NCBI GenBank assembly: GCA_035489435.1
Contig: DATHKG010000039.1
DNA: 64,000 nucleotides
Reading direction: 5' to 3' (one strand)
Source: DATHKG01 sp035489435
Lineage (GTDB): Bacteria; Bacteroidota; Bacteroidia; Chitinophagales; Chitinophagaceae
This document shows, piece after piece, positions 16,800-26,709 of the stretch. Within the stretch, counting starts at the first letter, position 1; the number at the start of each line of letters is the position of its first letter. Position numbers and translations under genes: made by a program. A model generated the notes under the pieces. The model worked only from the letters and a program-made list of their open reading frames with translations. It ran no database searches and was not told the origin of the DNA.

Positions 16800-19427
16800 T
16801 CATAACGGTTCTTCTCTGATAGGAATGATAACATCTGCTTCTACCTCAATACGATTAGAAATTTCAATCAACTCGTAAATCTCATTTTCTTTGCTGATTG
16901 CTTCTAAGCTGATAACGAGTGCGAATGGCAATTCCTGAACCGTATCTTTATCCCATCCTTTATGGCCCACCACAGCGAAGGATAATTCTTCAGGTAAAAT
17001 GTTTGATTTTAAAATTGTCCAATCTTTTTGAGTTGCACTATCCTGTCGTTTAAAATTAGCAACTCGCCCGTAAGCTGGAGAAGTAGATATTGTCCACCGT
17101 ATAGATTTTGGATCAATTGGTTCTTCGTCAGGGTCGTTCATGTTCTTAAGCACCCTGCTAGAAAAGATTTGAAAATTTTCTCCAAGCTTGGAAGTCTCCC
17201 AAGTTAACCAAGATCCAAAATAAGACTTTAGCCGTCTTCTTGTTCGACGGGGTGTAGCTGTATAAGATAATGTAACTTCAACCAGAATGTCGAAGTCTTT
17301 ACCAGCACGTCTGAGCTCCTTCGGTATGTTTACCGAGTACAAATTGGCCTGTTGTGCTGATACAACACCCTCTGTAACAAAAGTTATCCTGTATGGGTTG
17401 CTTTCCAAAGCCCTGCCTATATCGGGTATGCCATATCCTAAAACACGCAATGCTGCATCGTTAGGATTATGAAATACGTGTTCCGGCAACCTTGCAGACT
17501 GAATGACAAGCGCCTTATATAAAAGTGTGCTGTCATTAGGAAATTTTTTGGCTAATTGAGCAATAATGTGTCCAACTTTTGGAGCCGCAAAGGATGTGCC
17601 TACCGCAAATCCAGTCCTGTTAGCCCCTGTTTTGACAACGTGTGCAGACGTCGTGTTGTGCTGGGTAATTAAAAATCCGTTTTTTTCCCGAAGAAAGTCT
17701 CCGCCGTATTCAACCACATCCGGTTTTATACAACCCCACATGCCGGGTCCGCTCCGGGAGAATGAAGAGACATAGCCGCGTTTTCCAAAAGATGCCCGGT
17801 CGACGTCTTCAAATTCATTAACGCAAACAGATCCCACCGTTAGCCCTAGAAAGCTTTGAGCAGGATTGGCAACCCTTGAAGACGGCTCCAATAAATAATC
17901 AGGATATTGTCTCCCTGCCAGCAAGTGATCAGCAACTCCAGGTCTTTGGTGCTGGCCAGTACTACTTCTTATATTTCCACACGCAAGTAAAAATAAAATC
18001 TTCCGCTCATGAATTAATTTATCAATCGTGGCGGCCCATGCAGACATATGAATTGTGCGGCAAGCCCCTCTTGATGCGATCGACATATTAAAAATCCGTA
18101 CGCTGCTAAATTCATCAGCAATCTGTTCCATCAATTCAGGCGGATACAAGCTAGGGGGAAGAAAGTTTCCTGTATCAAGGATTCTTGCATTCACCAAAAA
18201 GCAGGGCGGCTGAAAGCTTCCACTTCCAGGAATATCATTGCCAAATAGAATAGCGCCTGCCACTTTTGTGCCATGCCCTCCATCAGTTACTTGGTCCGAT
18301 GTCGTGTTTTCATATGGAACATAGTTCCTGGAATATGCGCTTAGCACCGCAGGCGCTAATAGGATATGTTGCTCCTGTAAACCACTATCAATGACACAAA
18401 TAGTGGGAGAATTATCTTCCGGGCGGAGAATCTCTATATCCTCCGGATTATCAAATTCACTCACCGGTTCGCCTCCATCTACCTGGTCACTTTCACTGAT
18501 TTCAAAAATATAAGCATATCCCCTAATCAGATCTTTTAAAGCCTGGCCAGACATGCGTGCTCGGAACCCGAAGCTGTCCCTTAGATCGATAAAGCTGCTA
18601 AGCAACAGACCACCATAAATATTGACAATGAAATTCGAAAGATAATCCTGCCTTGAACTAGCTATTTCATCCCTTTCCAATTCCGCACTTTGGAGATTGC
18701 TTCGCCAACGGTCAAGACGTACCTCGTACTGGCTATCTGTCTCGGCTACACGTTGATGCCGGAAAGGTTTTTGTTTAATTCCAGGGGGGGTCTTTTGTTG
18801 GTATTTGGATCGCGCTAGTTTGAAGTTTTCATCCGATTCAGCCTCAACTCTAACTGGACGCTCAGGTGCTTTTAAGTAACAGGCAATTGAAATGTCAACA
18901 TCAAATTGATCATTGTCGCGAATTCCGGCAATATATTTTTCTCTTAAGCTTTCTGATAAAATATAGTCTACCCGCCATTGGATACCATGAACAATTTGCC
19001 AAAGTTTTGCGGCTTGGTCTTTAGACCTACCTTGTTCATTTATAAACTGTTCTATTTTTTCACCTAGTGAATGAAAGTTATCTGTATTTGCGCCAATAAT
19101 AAATCCATTCTCCTCTTCTGAGATGATTTCAATACCAAAACCCTTTAATGCTTCAATATCAAAATCTTTGGGATCTACCTGCAGAAGCAATGACACGATA
19201 TTAGCTTCAAAAACTGGTTGCAATCCCAACTGTTCCCTTTCTTTCAAAAAAACAGCATGATTTTGCAGTAGTGCTTTGGACTCAATAGCCAATTGGGTGC
19301 CATGATTCGTACGGTTATTTAGATTAGCTTCAGTTTGCGGCTCAATTGTATTTTCAAATGCCCGGCCAGCAAATTTATAACGGCCATCAAGTTTCTGTCT
19401 AAGATTTAAATGCGGAAAATCAGGCAT
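16800..19427 (-). CDS. ietS: S8 subtilisin-like serine protease of an IetAS-type pair
   Basis: The 875-residue protein has a long N-terminal region (about 1-335) and a subtilase domain with the full catalytic set: D347 in 'TICVIDSGLQEQHILL', H385 in 'TDGGHGTKVAGAILFG', the oxyanion N485 in 'FLLACGNIRSSTG' and S612 in 'FAVGTSFAAPKVGH'. A beta-rich C-terminal domain follows. There is no signal peptide, so it should act in the cytoplasm. The gene directly upstream, three bases away, encodes an AAA ATPase. This pairing of AAA ATPase and subtilase matches IetA/IetS, first described as a plasmid incompatibility locus in Agrobacterium and later reported as an antiphage system. The symbol is given by architecture, not by a search. 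Confidence 0.82.
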   Translation of the reverse strand: MPDFPHLNLRQKLDGRYKFAGRAFENTIEPQTEANLNNRTNHGTQLAIESKALLQNHAVFLKEREQLGLQPVFEANIVSLLLQVDPKDFDIEALKGFGIEIISEEENGFIIGANTDNFHSLGEKIEQFINEQGRSKDQAAKLWQIVHGIQWRVDYILSESLREKYIAGIRDNDQFDVDISIACYLKAPERPVRVEAESDENFKLARSKYQQKTPPGIKQKPFRHQRVAETDSQYEVRLDRWRSNLQSAELERDEIASSRQDYLSNFIVNIYGGLLLSSFIDLRDSFGFRARMSGQALKDLIRGYAYIFEISESDQVDGGEPVSEFDNPEDIEILRPEDNSPTICVIDSGLQEQHILLAPAVLSAYSRNYVPYENTTSDQVTDGGHGTKVAGAILFGNDIPGSGSFQPPCFLVNARILDTGNFLPPSLYPPELMEQIADEFSSVRIFNMSIASRGACRTIHMSAWAATIDKLIHERKILFLLACGNIRSSTGQHQRPGVADHLLAGRQYPDYLLEPSSRVANPAQSFLGLTVGSVCVNEFEDVDRASFGKRGYVSSFSRSGPGMWGCIKPDVVEYGGDFLREKNGFLITQHNTTSAHVVKTGANRTGFAVGTSFAAPKVGHIIAQLAKKFPNDSTLLYKALVIQSARLPEHVFHNPNDAALRVLGYGIPDIGRALESNPYRITFVTEGVVSAQQANLYSVNIPKELRRAGKDFDILVEVTLSYTATPRRTRRRLKSYFGSWLTWETSKLGENFQIFSSRVLKNMNDPDEEPIDPKSIRWTISTSPAYGRVANFKRQDSATQKDWTILKSNILPEELSFAVVGHKGWDKDTVQELPFALVISLEAISKENEIYELIEISNRIEVEADVIIPIREEPL

Positions 19428-19430
19428 TAA

Positions 19431-20426
19431 TTATTTATTGTACAGCTGGTTTTCAGAAAACGATTGATCAAAGAATTCATTTCTGATTACTCCATCACCC
19501 TGGATTACAGAAAACTTTGCAGCGTCTGTTGCAACTTTAACAACCAATGCCGAAGAAAACCCTACCAACCGTTCTGCCACAATGCTCCAAGTCACATTTT
19601 TATCGCATTTCATTGATGCCAAAGTCGACTTTAAGAGACGTTGTATTTCTGGCTTTCCGGGTTTGGGTAGTTCAATAATATCATCAAACCTTCTGAAAAT
19701 TGCTTTGTCGATGGTACCTTCGAGATTGGTCGTGGCGATAATCAATCCGGGTCCGGAAAAATCCTCCAAAACATTCAATAAAATATTAACAACACGGTGC
19801 ATTTCACCAACATCGTGTTTACCATCCCTTGACTTTGCAATGAAATCGAATTCGTCCAGTAATAATACGCAGGCAAAAGTCTTAATAGACTCAAAAAGTT
19901 TTGACAAATTACTGGCGGATTCTCCCAAATAAGAAGATACAATCGCTTCAAACTTTACTTTCAAAAATGGTAAGCCAATATTCCAGGCTATGCGTTCTGC
20001 ACTCATACTTTTGCCGCAGCCAGGATAACCATGAAACAGAATGCGCCTTCTAGGTTGAAGTCCAAAATGTGCCAATCTTTCCCGAGCCAAAAATTCCTTT
20101 TCAATCCGTGCTATCTTTTCCTCAGTATCTTTTGACAAGATCATTTCGTGACGCAAAGAATCCCTTTGCACCTGAATAGCCAAGGGAATATTACTTCTTT
20201 TGTCCGTAGGAATCAAAACCGAATTGCCGAAAATATTCCTTAATTCCCCTTTAATAGATTGATTTGCCTTAATGTTCTTTGATAGAATACCTTTTAAACG
20301 CTCAGCCAGCCGACCATGTCCCTTTCTTCGTTCATCCTCAATAATTGATTCTGCCACCAAAACGATGTCATCGTCAGGGTCTCCATCAATAGATCGAAAA
20401 AGACGTAACAGCAAATCCTGATTCAT
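19431..20426 (-). CDS. ietA: AAA ATPase of an IetAS-type pair
   Basis: This 331-residue protein has Walker A at residues 133-140 (GYPGCGKS), Walker B with D191-E192 (ACVLLLDEFDFIAKS), a sensor-1-like 'GLIIATTNLEGTIDKAIFRR' with arginines, and a small C-terminal helical lid. The N-terminal 80 residues are helical and probably sense or bind a partner. It precedes the subtilase gene with three bases between, so the two are co-transcribed and probably assemble. In IetAS systems the ATPase is thought to restrain or feed the protease; which applies here is unknown. The promoter should lie in the AT-rich 150 bases upstream. Confidence 0.85.
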   Translation of the reverse strand: MNQDLLLRLFRSIDGDPDDDIVLVAESIIEDERRKGHGRLAERLKGILSKNIKANQSIKGELRNIFGNSVLIPTDKRSNIPLAIQVQRDSLRHEMILSKDTEEKIARIEKEFLARERLAHFGLQPRRRILFHGYPGCGKSMSAERIAWNIGLPFLKVKFEAIVSSYLGESASNLSKLFESIKTFACVLLLDEFDFIAKSRDGKHDVGEMHRVVNILLNVLEDFSGPGLIIATTNLEGTIDKAIFRRFDDIIELPKPGKPEIQRLLKSTLASMKCDKNVTWSIVAERLVGFSSALVVKVATDAAKFSVIQGDGVIRNEFFDQSFSENQLYNK

Positions 20427-21289
20427 AGACTTTAGGTAATTCTGCGAAACAAATATATCAATATTAAAAGCTATTTCAGGCTAAAAAAAACCAATACTTG
20501 AAATCACAATTGCCTTACTTCCAAAAAGATAGAATATTCTCCTGCGAACTATATTTATTGAAAGGTTAAAAGTGTTATTCTCACGGATTAAATCTAAAGT
20601 CAGTCAAGGGAATAAATAGATCCCTTTCCCTGACAACCGGAAATGTATGGCAATCATAGAGAATAGGGATTTTGAATTTCTGTGCAAACTCTTTGATGCA
20701 ATCGAAATCTGGTTTTGCAGTAAATTCAAATATCATGTTATAGCTTTCTCCATTATTAGGGCAGTTTTTGGCAGTCAACCTTTAGCGTTTCAAAAGCTGA
20801 CCATTTAGCCATTGCTCAAAAAGGCATAGCCCAGATTATTCATATCGTTTTTCATGAAGCTAAAATAAAATTTAAATATTAACAGCCTAACGCCGTCGGG
20901 CCGGGTTTGAATAACGCCAGGTTTACCAAAGCTATCAAAATAAGGAATTGATCTGACTTGCAACTTTTCCGCAAATATTTCAATGCCATAATCACTTAAC
21001 TCGTCCCGCAGGCCTTCGGTGAAGGCTTCAACACCAAATTTCGAAGCCAGGTAAGGAACCATGGCATTTTACAATCAATCAATAAACCGTTTTAACTGTT
21101 TTGGACGAGTTTTTTAGGTAGTGTATTAAGTCTACACATCTACCAATTTCCAGCTCATTAAAAATCTTGGTCATGCTTGAGTGGATTAGCCCTTGCCAGG
21201 CGCAGTAGAAGTACGATCTCGAGTAAAGTTTATGTTTATCATAGTTATTGCAGGCAATTATGAGACCCACAAGAACACCTTATGCAGAA
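20427..21289. other. Degraded intergenic stretch
   Basis: This 860-base stretch holds three short minus-strand frames (20581-20778, 20805-21062, 21079-21270), two of them with non-ATG starts. Only the middle one shows family resemblance, to short-chain dehydrogenases. I read the stretch as a gene graveyard beside the IetAS pair. Its left end should also contain the ietA promoter. Confidence 0.5.
20805..21062 (-). pseudogene. Fragment of a short-chain dehydrogenase/reductase
   Basis: The fragment begins MVPYLASKFGVEAFTEGLRD followed by ELSDYGIEI, which is the YxxxK active-site helix region of the SDR family and the strand that follows. The N-terminal Rossmann half with the glycine-rich motif is absent upstream. 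After GIEI the sequence departs from the family. It is therefore a remnant, not a working enzyme. Confidence 0.55.
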
Positions 21290-22150
21290 TTAATTTAACA
21301 GCAATTCAAAAGATATAGGCGCATGGTCTGAAATCATATGCGCTTCTTTCAATGTGGAAAATGACTGATAGAATGGGATCATCTTTGCATCCCTGGTTAT
21401 AACCTTCGATTTATTAAAGAAAGCATTGTCGAATTCAGAAGCAAGACACTCGCCCTTGAAATATTCCCTTTTGATTGTGGTTTTCTGGTTTCGCAGAATA
21501 GGTGAATATCCCATTCCCTTCAAAGGATTGAACACGGTATGGCTTTGAGGGAGGTTGAAGTCACCGCAAAATATGAGGTTGAGATCAGGATACCTGGCAG
21601 GCAAAAACCTGAAATATCTTACCTCTGTTTCCGGTTGTTTTGATTTAGTGATAGCGTGAAAATTTACAAGGGTAAACTCCTTACCGCTTTTATTGAAGGT
21701 GGCATAATATGGCTCCCTGTCTATCTCCAACTTGTAATGTTGTTCCAGCCATGCGGATCCGACTTTCTTTATTTTAGAAGGTTTCCATAAATATGCATAG
21801 CGTTCTGTTTTATAAGAATCACCATAAGTAGGGTCGCTGACACTGTAATCCCATTTTGCTCCCTTCCGGTTTAGTTCATCATTTAAACGGGCGACTGCTT
21901 GTGCTCCTCCAAAACCAGCAACAACTTCCTGCAGCAAAATGATATCATAATCTCTAAGTGTATTGGCTATAAATGCAATCTCCTGGTCACTCTTAGTCTT
22001 GCCAAAATCACGGATGTTCCATGAACATACTTTTACCGGTTCTCCATTATCAAAAGAAACAAATGAAAATATAACTGAGGATATAAGGAAACCAGAAAGA
22101 AAGATTATAAATTTTTTCACATTAAAGCGCTTAGGCTTCAAACGCTTCAA
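21290..22150 (-). CDS. Endonuclease/exonuclease/phosphatase-family hydrolase
   Basis: The 286-residue protein has an N-terminal hydrophobic segment (FIIFLSGFLISSVIFSFV), which acts as a signal peptide or membrane anchor, and a DNase I-like fold. The motifs in order are 'VKVCSWNIRDFG', 'IILLQEVVAG' (metal-binding Glu), 'FTLVNFHAITKS', 'LIFCGDFNLPQSHTV' (catalytic Asp-Asn) and 'MISDHAPISFELLL' (terminal Asp-His). These residues are those of the EEP superfamily, which cleaves phosphodiester bonds in nucleic acids, phospholipids or inositol phosphates. Export argues for an extracellular nuclease or lipid phosphodiesterase. It follows the sugar locus in the same direction but with a 52-base gap, so it may or may not belong to that transcript. 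Confidence 0.85.
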   Translation of the reverse strand: MKRLKPKRFNVKKFIIFLSGFLISSVIFSFVSFDNGEPVKVCSWNIRDFGKTKSDQEIAFIANTLRDYDIILLQEVVAGFGGAQAVARLNDELNRKGAKWDYSVSDPTYGDSYKTERYAYLWKPSKIKKVGSAWLEQHYKLEIDREPYYATFNKSGKEFTLVNFHAITKSKQPETEVRYFRFLPARYPDLNLIFCGDFNLPQSHTVFNPLKGMGYSPILRNQKTTIKREYFKGECLASEFDNAFFNKSKVITRDAKMIPFYQSFSTLKEAHMISDHAPISFELLLN

Positions 22151-22202
22151 CCTTTGTTTGATTGTGATTACTAAATTATTTTAATATCCTGCGGGTTGTA
22201 TT

Positions 22203-23249
22203 TTACCTTGAATTGACTATGTTAACGTGCTTATTTTCTTTTGCAGACTTATAGATAGCTTCGACTATTTCAATGGCTTTCCTGGCTTCTGTTCCATCAA
22301 TTTCGAAAGTCCTGCCTTGTTCGATGGCCTCAATGAAGGCACCGATATTTCTTGCATGTGGTTCAAAGGGTATGGCTTTAGGATCTGAAGCGCCACCGCC
22401 GCCCTCAACGTTTGCAAATTGTTTTCGTATTGCGGCATCATCTTCCTGCTCCTCTGCAAATTGCCAGTTTTCAAAACTGTTGTCCAACATAGTTACAGTT
22501 CCCTTTGTGCCGGTAATAAATAACCGGCGGAACTGGCCTGGGAAAGAAGCAGTGGATCCATAGATATTACCTAAAGCATTATTTTTAAATCGCAAGGTAG
22601 CGGTGGCAGTATCTTCTACTTCTATATCATGTCCCAAAGTAGCTATATATGCATGCAAAGATTCAACAGGTCCCATAAGGTACTGAAGTAAATCAACCAT
22701 ATGAACGGCTTGGTTCATCAAAGCACCTCCACCGTCCAGTTTCCAGGTACCATGCCAACTTCCTTTGTAGTAGTCTTCGTTTCGCCACCAGGGAACCTGG
22801 ATGGATGCATGCGTAATTGTGCCAAAGCGGCCTGAGTCTACGGCTCTCTTTAGATGACGTACGCTGTCATGGTACCGGTAATTAAAAATGCCACCAAGAT
22901 AAGTGCCCGCTTCTGCATGAGCGGCAATCATTTTATCAATCCTTTCCAGTGTTATTTCTATTGGTTTCTCACATAATACATGTTTACCATTCCGGGCAGC
23001 TTCAATAGCGGGAGCCAAATGTGCGCCACTGGGCGTAGCAATGGTCACGATATCTATATCCGGGCTTGATAGCAGTTCCGCACTGGTTAAAAACTGCGGA
23101 CACCTGTATTTATTCGCCAATGCCCGGGTCTTCTCAGCATTCGTACCATAAACCCCGGCAATTGTGGCATTTGCCAGGCTCGAGATTGCTTTCGCATGAA
23201 AATCAGCAATCATACCTGAGCCTATAATACCGAATTTCCATTTTGTCAT
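22203..23249 (-). CDS. Gfo/Idh/MocA-family NAD(P)-dependent oxidoreductase (cytoplasmic)
   Basis: The 348-residue protein starts with the Rossmann motif 'KFGIIGSGMIADFHAKAI' and continues with 'IATPSGAHLAPAIEAARNGK' and the EKP motif 'HVLCEKPIEITLERI'. The C-terminal sheet domain carries 'GGALMNQAVHMVDLLQYLMG', with the usual His of the active site. There is no signal, so it is cytoplasmic, unlike the two Tat-exported relatives in the window. It oxidises or reduces a sugar or sugar derivative. It lies 9 bases downstream of the nagB-like gene, in the same operon as amino-sugar enzymes. Confidence 0.92.
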   Translation of the reverse strand: MTKWKFGIIGSGMIADFHAKAISSLANATIAGVYGTNAEKTRALANKYRCPQFLTSAELLSSPDIDIVTIATPSGAHLAPAIEAARNGKHVLCEKPIEITLERIDKMIAAHAEAGTYLGGIFNYRYHDSVRHLKRAVDSGRFGTITHASIQVPWWRNEDYYKGSWHGTWKLDGGGALMNQAVHMVDLLQYLMGPVESLHAYIATLGHDIEVEDTATATLRFKNNALGNIYGSTASFPGQFRRLFITGTKGTVTMLDNSFENWQFAEEQEDDAAIRKQFANVEGGGGASDPKAIPFEPHARNIGAFIEAIEQGRTFEIDGTEARKAIEIVEAIYKSAKENKHVNIVNSR

Positions 23250-23258
23250 AAAGCAAAT

Positions 23259-24020
23259 CTACAAAAACGTACTGCTTTCCTTATCTAAAAATAATATCGC
23301 ACCCATATGGTTCCGGATAATGGTCGAAGGATGTATTTCACTAATCTCTTTTCTTAAAGTATTGAAAACGGCATTTGCTTTCGCTTTCCCGGGAACGATA
23401 CAGTAAACAAAACGGGCTTTCATTAAAGCAGGAATAGTTAAGGTAATTGCACTGGGTGGTACATGCGATAGAAATTCAAAACATTTATCATTCACCTGTT
23501 GCATTCTGCTGGCCATATCCAAATCAACAAGCTTAACCAATGCGTCGTCTTCAAAATCAGCTACATGTGGATCATTAAAAGCTATATGGCCATTTTCACC
23601 GATCCCCATACAAACTATATCAACCGGGTAGCGTTTAAGCAGCCCTGTGTAACGTGAAATTTCATCCTGTATGTCTTTTGCGTTACCATCTATATAATTC
23701 ACTGAATGAAAAGGAAGTTTGGAAAAAAGGCTCAACTTAAGAAAATTACCAAAATTCTGCGGAGCATTCCCTGGCAATCCCAGGTATTCATCCATATGAA
23801 ACGCATTCACCCTTTGCCATTCGATATCTCTTTTAGTTGCGAGTGTGGCGAGAAATTCATTTTGTGAAGGTGCAGATGCAAATATTATATTTACATAATC
23901 CTGCACTTCAAGTATTTCCCGTATTTTTTCGCTTACCAGCTCCGCTGCGGCCTCGCCCATAATCTGTCTATTATTATAGATCCTTACGTCAAGACCCGGT
24001 GCTTCTATAACTTCACTCAT
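23259..24020 (-). CDS. nagB: Glucosamine-6-phosphate deaminase-like protein
   Basis: This 253-residue protein of the NagB/6-phosphogluconolactonase superfamily has 'VNIIFASAPSQNEFLATLAT', 'WQRVNAFHMDEYLGL' (active-site Asp in the HMDEY motif), 'VDIVCMGIGENGHIAFNDPH' (catalytic Asn/His loop) and 'AITLTIPALMKARFVYCIVP'. NagB converts glucosamine-6-phosphate to fructose-6-phosphate and ammonia in the cytoplasm. The phosphate-binding SGG loop near the N-terminus is altered to SAPS, so the substrate may not be glucosamine-6-phosphate. Together with the NagA-like gene in the same direction it points to use of an amino sugar. Confidence 0.82.
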   Translation of the reverse strand: MSEVIEAPGLDVRIYNNRQIMGEAAAELVSEKIREILEVQDYVNIIFASAPSQNEFLATLATKRDIEWQRVNAFHMDEYLGLPGNAPQNFGNFLKLSLFSKLPFHSVNYIDGNAKDIQDEISRYTGLLKRYPVDIVCMGIGENGHIAFNDPHVADFEDDALVKLVDLDMASRMQQVNDKCFEFLSHVPPSAITLTIPALMKARFVYCIVPGKAKANAVFNTLRKEISEIHPSTIIRNHMGAILFLDKESSTFL

Positions 24021-24102
24021 TTTTTTTGTTTTTATTATGCTCCTATTTTGCTTCTTATTCCAATTCCGACTTTACTCTAATTTTATTTTTGATTTAATCT
24101 TA

Positions 24103-25170
24103 TTAACTAAGATAGAACCTCGAATTCTGTTTAGTAATTATATCTATTGGCATAAAATATATATTATCAACAACTGCATCAAACACTAAAGTCTGGTATA
24201 GTGCCATGATGCCCCTATAACCCTGTTCTTTCGGTTTGTCGCAAATAAGAAAGTCGATGCTCCCGTTCTCTAAATAATATATATTTTGCTTAATAAAATC
24301 ATACCCGATTAAAAGAATATGCGGCAACTCCAGTTTTACTAAATAGCGTGCTACTGTAGAAACCCTGGAATTGGTGACAAACATTAATTTAATATCCGGA
24401 TCAGTTTCCATTATTTTTGAAAGGGTTTTTGCTACGGAATCATAGTCCGTATTCTTGATATCCGTTTTTAATATTTTGATCTTTTTAGCGCTGTTTTCAA
24501 AATAATCATATACCCCTTTTTCCTTTCTAAGTAATTCATGATCCTTTTCAATTTCTTTGGAAATATTTACAATTAATATTTTATCGCCTTCCGCTAGTAA
24601 ATAATTTGCCAGATGAGCAGCTACCGATCCACTCTGAAACAAATCCGGACCTATATAGCATAAGGAGTTTTGTTTTGGTAGGTCAGAGTTTATCAGGACA
24701 TAAGGAATTTTTAATTCATCACAGGACTTTAAAAACGCTATTGATTCTTCAATAAATGAAGGAGCCAGTAATATTCCATCAGGATGGCTGTCAAGAACCA
24801 GACGGGTGGCTTCTAAAAAAGAATCTTTCTTATTGAGATTAAAGAAGTATTTGCTGATATTAATACCGTTTTGTTTTATTTCTAACTCAGCCTGCTCAAC
24901 ACCTCTAAGCGGTGCCTCCCAGAAATCTGTTTCTTCTGAAACTTCCGGGATCAACACAGCAAAATTTAATATTTTGCGGGAGGCAAGACGCCGCGCAAAA
25001 ACGTTTGGTGTATAGCCAAGTTCATCGATAATACGATCAATATTTTCTTTTGTTTTTTTGGAAACACCCGGTCGATTATGAATAACCCGGTCAACCGTGG
25101 CAATAGAAACCTTCGCTAATCGCGCAATTTCTTTGATACCAAAATTGTCGGAATCATTATTTGTTTTCAT
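24103..25170 (-). CDS. LacI-family transcriptional regulator
   Basis: The N-terminal HTH reads 'GIKEIARLAKVSIATVDRVI' followed by 'HNRPGVSKKTKENIDRIIDE', the LacI-type DNA-binding domain with hinge helix 'ARRLASRK'. The remaining 290 residues form a periplasmic-binding-protein-like effector domain ('LNFAVLIPE', 'GILLAPSFIEESIAFL', 'LLIGYDFIKQNIYYLENGSI', 'QGYRGIMALYQ'). It sits inside the minus-strand sugar locus between the CBM9-like/oxidoreductase genes and nagB, so it probably senses a catabolite of the locus. The 81-base gaps around it leave space for its own promoter. Confidence 0.93.
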   Translation of the reverse strand: MKTNNDSDNFGIKEIARLAKVSIATVDRVIHNRPGVSKKTKENIDRIIDELGYTPNVFARRLASRKILNFAVLIPEVSEETDFWEAPLRGVEQAELEIKQNGINISKYFFNLNKKDSFLEATRLVLDSHPDGILLAPSFIEESIAFLKSCDELKIPYVLINSDLPKQNSLCYIGPDLFQSGSVAAHLANYLLAEGDKILIVNISKEIEKDHELLRKEKGVYDYFENSAKKIKILKTDIKNTDYDSVAKTLSKIMETDPDIKLMFVTNSRVSTVARYLVKLELPHILLIGYDFIKQNIYYLENGSIDFLICDKPKEQGYRGIMALYQTLVFDAVVDNIYFMPIDIITKQNSRFYLS

Positions 25171-25247
25171 TGGTACTTAAAATTGTTGCAAATATAAATT
25201 TTGATATTCATTGCCCATAATTAAGATATTCGTGACAAGGATGAAAC

Positions 25248-26696
25248 TCAATTTTTCAGGGCCTTCTCAAGGGCCTGTGTTGTGGTGTAATATTTTGTTA
25301 TCATACTGGATACCTCCCATTCAGGCATAGAGCCTTGCTGAAGATATTGCAGATACTTGTTGGTAACGAACTCATAGTTCATTTCACGAAGTTTAAGATA
25401 CTTCTCAGGAACAATCACTTCCCATCCTTTATTTGTTTCTTTTAAGGTTATTCCAGGAAATTTTCTCTCTATTTTTAGTAATGTATTAGGAAGGGATTGT
25501 TGAATTTTTCTTTTTGCCTCGGGGCTAATTGCTTCAATAAATAAAGTAAGATTATACTGTTGCTCCTTTCCCTGCCTTGTAACTAAATTCGCCAAAGTAC
25601 CGTGAAAAATGGAATTGTGAGTGTCACTATTTCCGTCAGTGGCCTTTACATCCCATTGCATTATAATTTTTGCATGAACTCCTTTTAAGGTATAGTTCAT
25701 CTCACCATTTGCATACACATTTAAAATACTGTCTTCTATATCCTTTTCAAGAAAGCTGGGGTAGTGATCACTGTTAGTAATAGCCTTAAATTGGGTAGGG
25801 TTGATCCTGGTGGCCCATCTTTTTGCAGAAATCATTTTTACATCTTGCTTGTACTTGAAAATTGTCTCGGGAAAGCAGGCAGATTGAATCAGGTCCACCA
25901 TATGAGTAGTTACATCGACGATGCCATTTCCTTCCTGTTCTATGTCAAAATACCATACGGGACGAATCAGCGGGGCACCCGCCACATATTTCAGAAAATA
26001 ATGCACCCGTTTCATTTCCACAGCAGGTTGTTCCAGGGTACCTTGTTTTAACTTACCAAACAGTTCCGGCATTTGCATAAATTCCTTTTGCAGCATGTTG
26101 GTAATTTCATAACGGCTGGTCATGATATCATATAATAATACCTTTTTTTTCGCTGCCTCCGAAAAGGCATTTCTCAGCACTTCAAAATCGGTGGTTTTGA
26201 TGGCCATTGGTTTATCGGCAAGTACGTTCAGTCCTGCATCAACTGACCTTTTTATGTACTCCGTTTTCTTCCTGTTGTTTCCAGCTATCACAACAACGCC
26301 TCCGGGTTTTTCTGCTTTAAGCATTTTGTCAAGGTAGTCCGGACCTGTATATAATTTTTCTTTCCAGGCTGTAGGATCCTGGGAACGCGTATTGAACTTG
26401 TTTATAACTTCCAAATGAGCTTTAACATCAGGTCCATCCGGCGCATATACATCCACGGTACTATCAATTTGTGGAAACATTGATTTCTGCAATAGGGCTG
26501 CATGGTAATGCCCGGGATCTAAAGTGATCAATCGTGTCAGACCAGCTTTCGTTGACGGTTTCTTAGAAGTCGGTTCTTTAAAACTGGTTTGCGCCTGCAG
26601 GCAGCCAGCTATGCAGAAAATTAAAAAAAATAAGCTTTTTATCCTAAGAACCGGCTCTCGCCACGCAACTGCCTGTGAAAAATTAAAATCATTCAT
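25248..26696 (-). CDS. Gfo/Idh/MocA-like oxidoreductase, exported or lipid-anchored
   Basis: The 482-residue protein has an N-terminal hydrophobic segment ending in a lipobox-like I-A-G-C (LFFLIFCIAGCLQAQTS). The oxidoreductase fold is seen in 'GVVVIAGNNRKKTEYIKRSV', 'AGLNVLADKPMAIKTTDFEV' and 'GNGIVDVTTHMVDLIQSACF', the counterparts of the EKP and His motifs. The C-terminal part resembles the putative oxidoreductase C-terminal domain found in large Bacteroidota members. The N-terminal glycine-rich dinucleotide motif is replaced by 'RLITLDPGHYHAALLQ', so cofactor binding may differ from classical members. It lies between the CBM9-like and LacI genes. Confidence 0.85.
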   Translation of the reverse strand: MNDFNFSQAVAWREPVLRIKSLFFLIFCIAGCLQAQTSFKEPTSKKPSTKAGLTRLITLDPGHYHAALLQKSMFPQIDSTVDVYAPDGPDVKAHLEVINKFNTRSQDPTAWKEKLYTGPDYLDKMLKAEKPGGVVVIAGNNRKKTEYIKRSVDAGLNVLADKPMAIKTTDFEVLRNAFSEAAKKKVLLYDIMTSRYEITNMLQKEFMQMPELFGKLKQGTLEQPAVEMKRVHYFLKYVAGAPLIRPVWYFDIEQEGNGIVDVTTHMVDLIQSACFPETIFKYKQDVKMISAKRWATRINPTQFKAITNSDHYPSFLEKDIEDSILNVYANGEMNYTLKGVHAKIIMQWDVKATDGNSDTHNSIFHGTLANLVTRQGKEQQYNLTLFIEAISPEAKRKIQQSLPNTLLKIERKFPGITLKETNKGWEVIVPEKYLKLREMNYEFVTNKYLQYLQQGSMPEWEVSSMITKYYTTTQALEKALKN

Positions 26697-26709
26697 GTAA
26701 ATAAGTTTT

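Noticed and set aside
20581..20778. 65-codon minus-strand frame in the degraded stretch
   Set aside because: It starts with TTG, has no family resemblance and lies among gene fragments.
21079..21270. 63-codon minus-strand frame before the short-chain dehydrogenase fragment
   Set aside because: GTG start, no domain resemblance; probably residue of lost genes.
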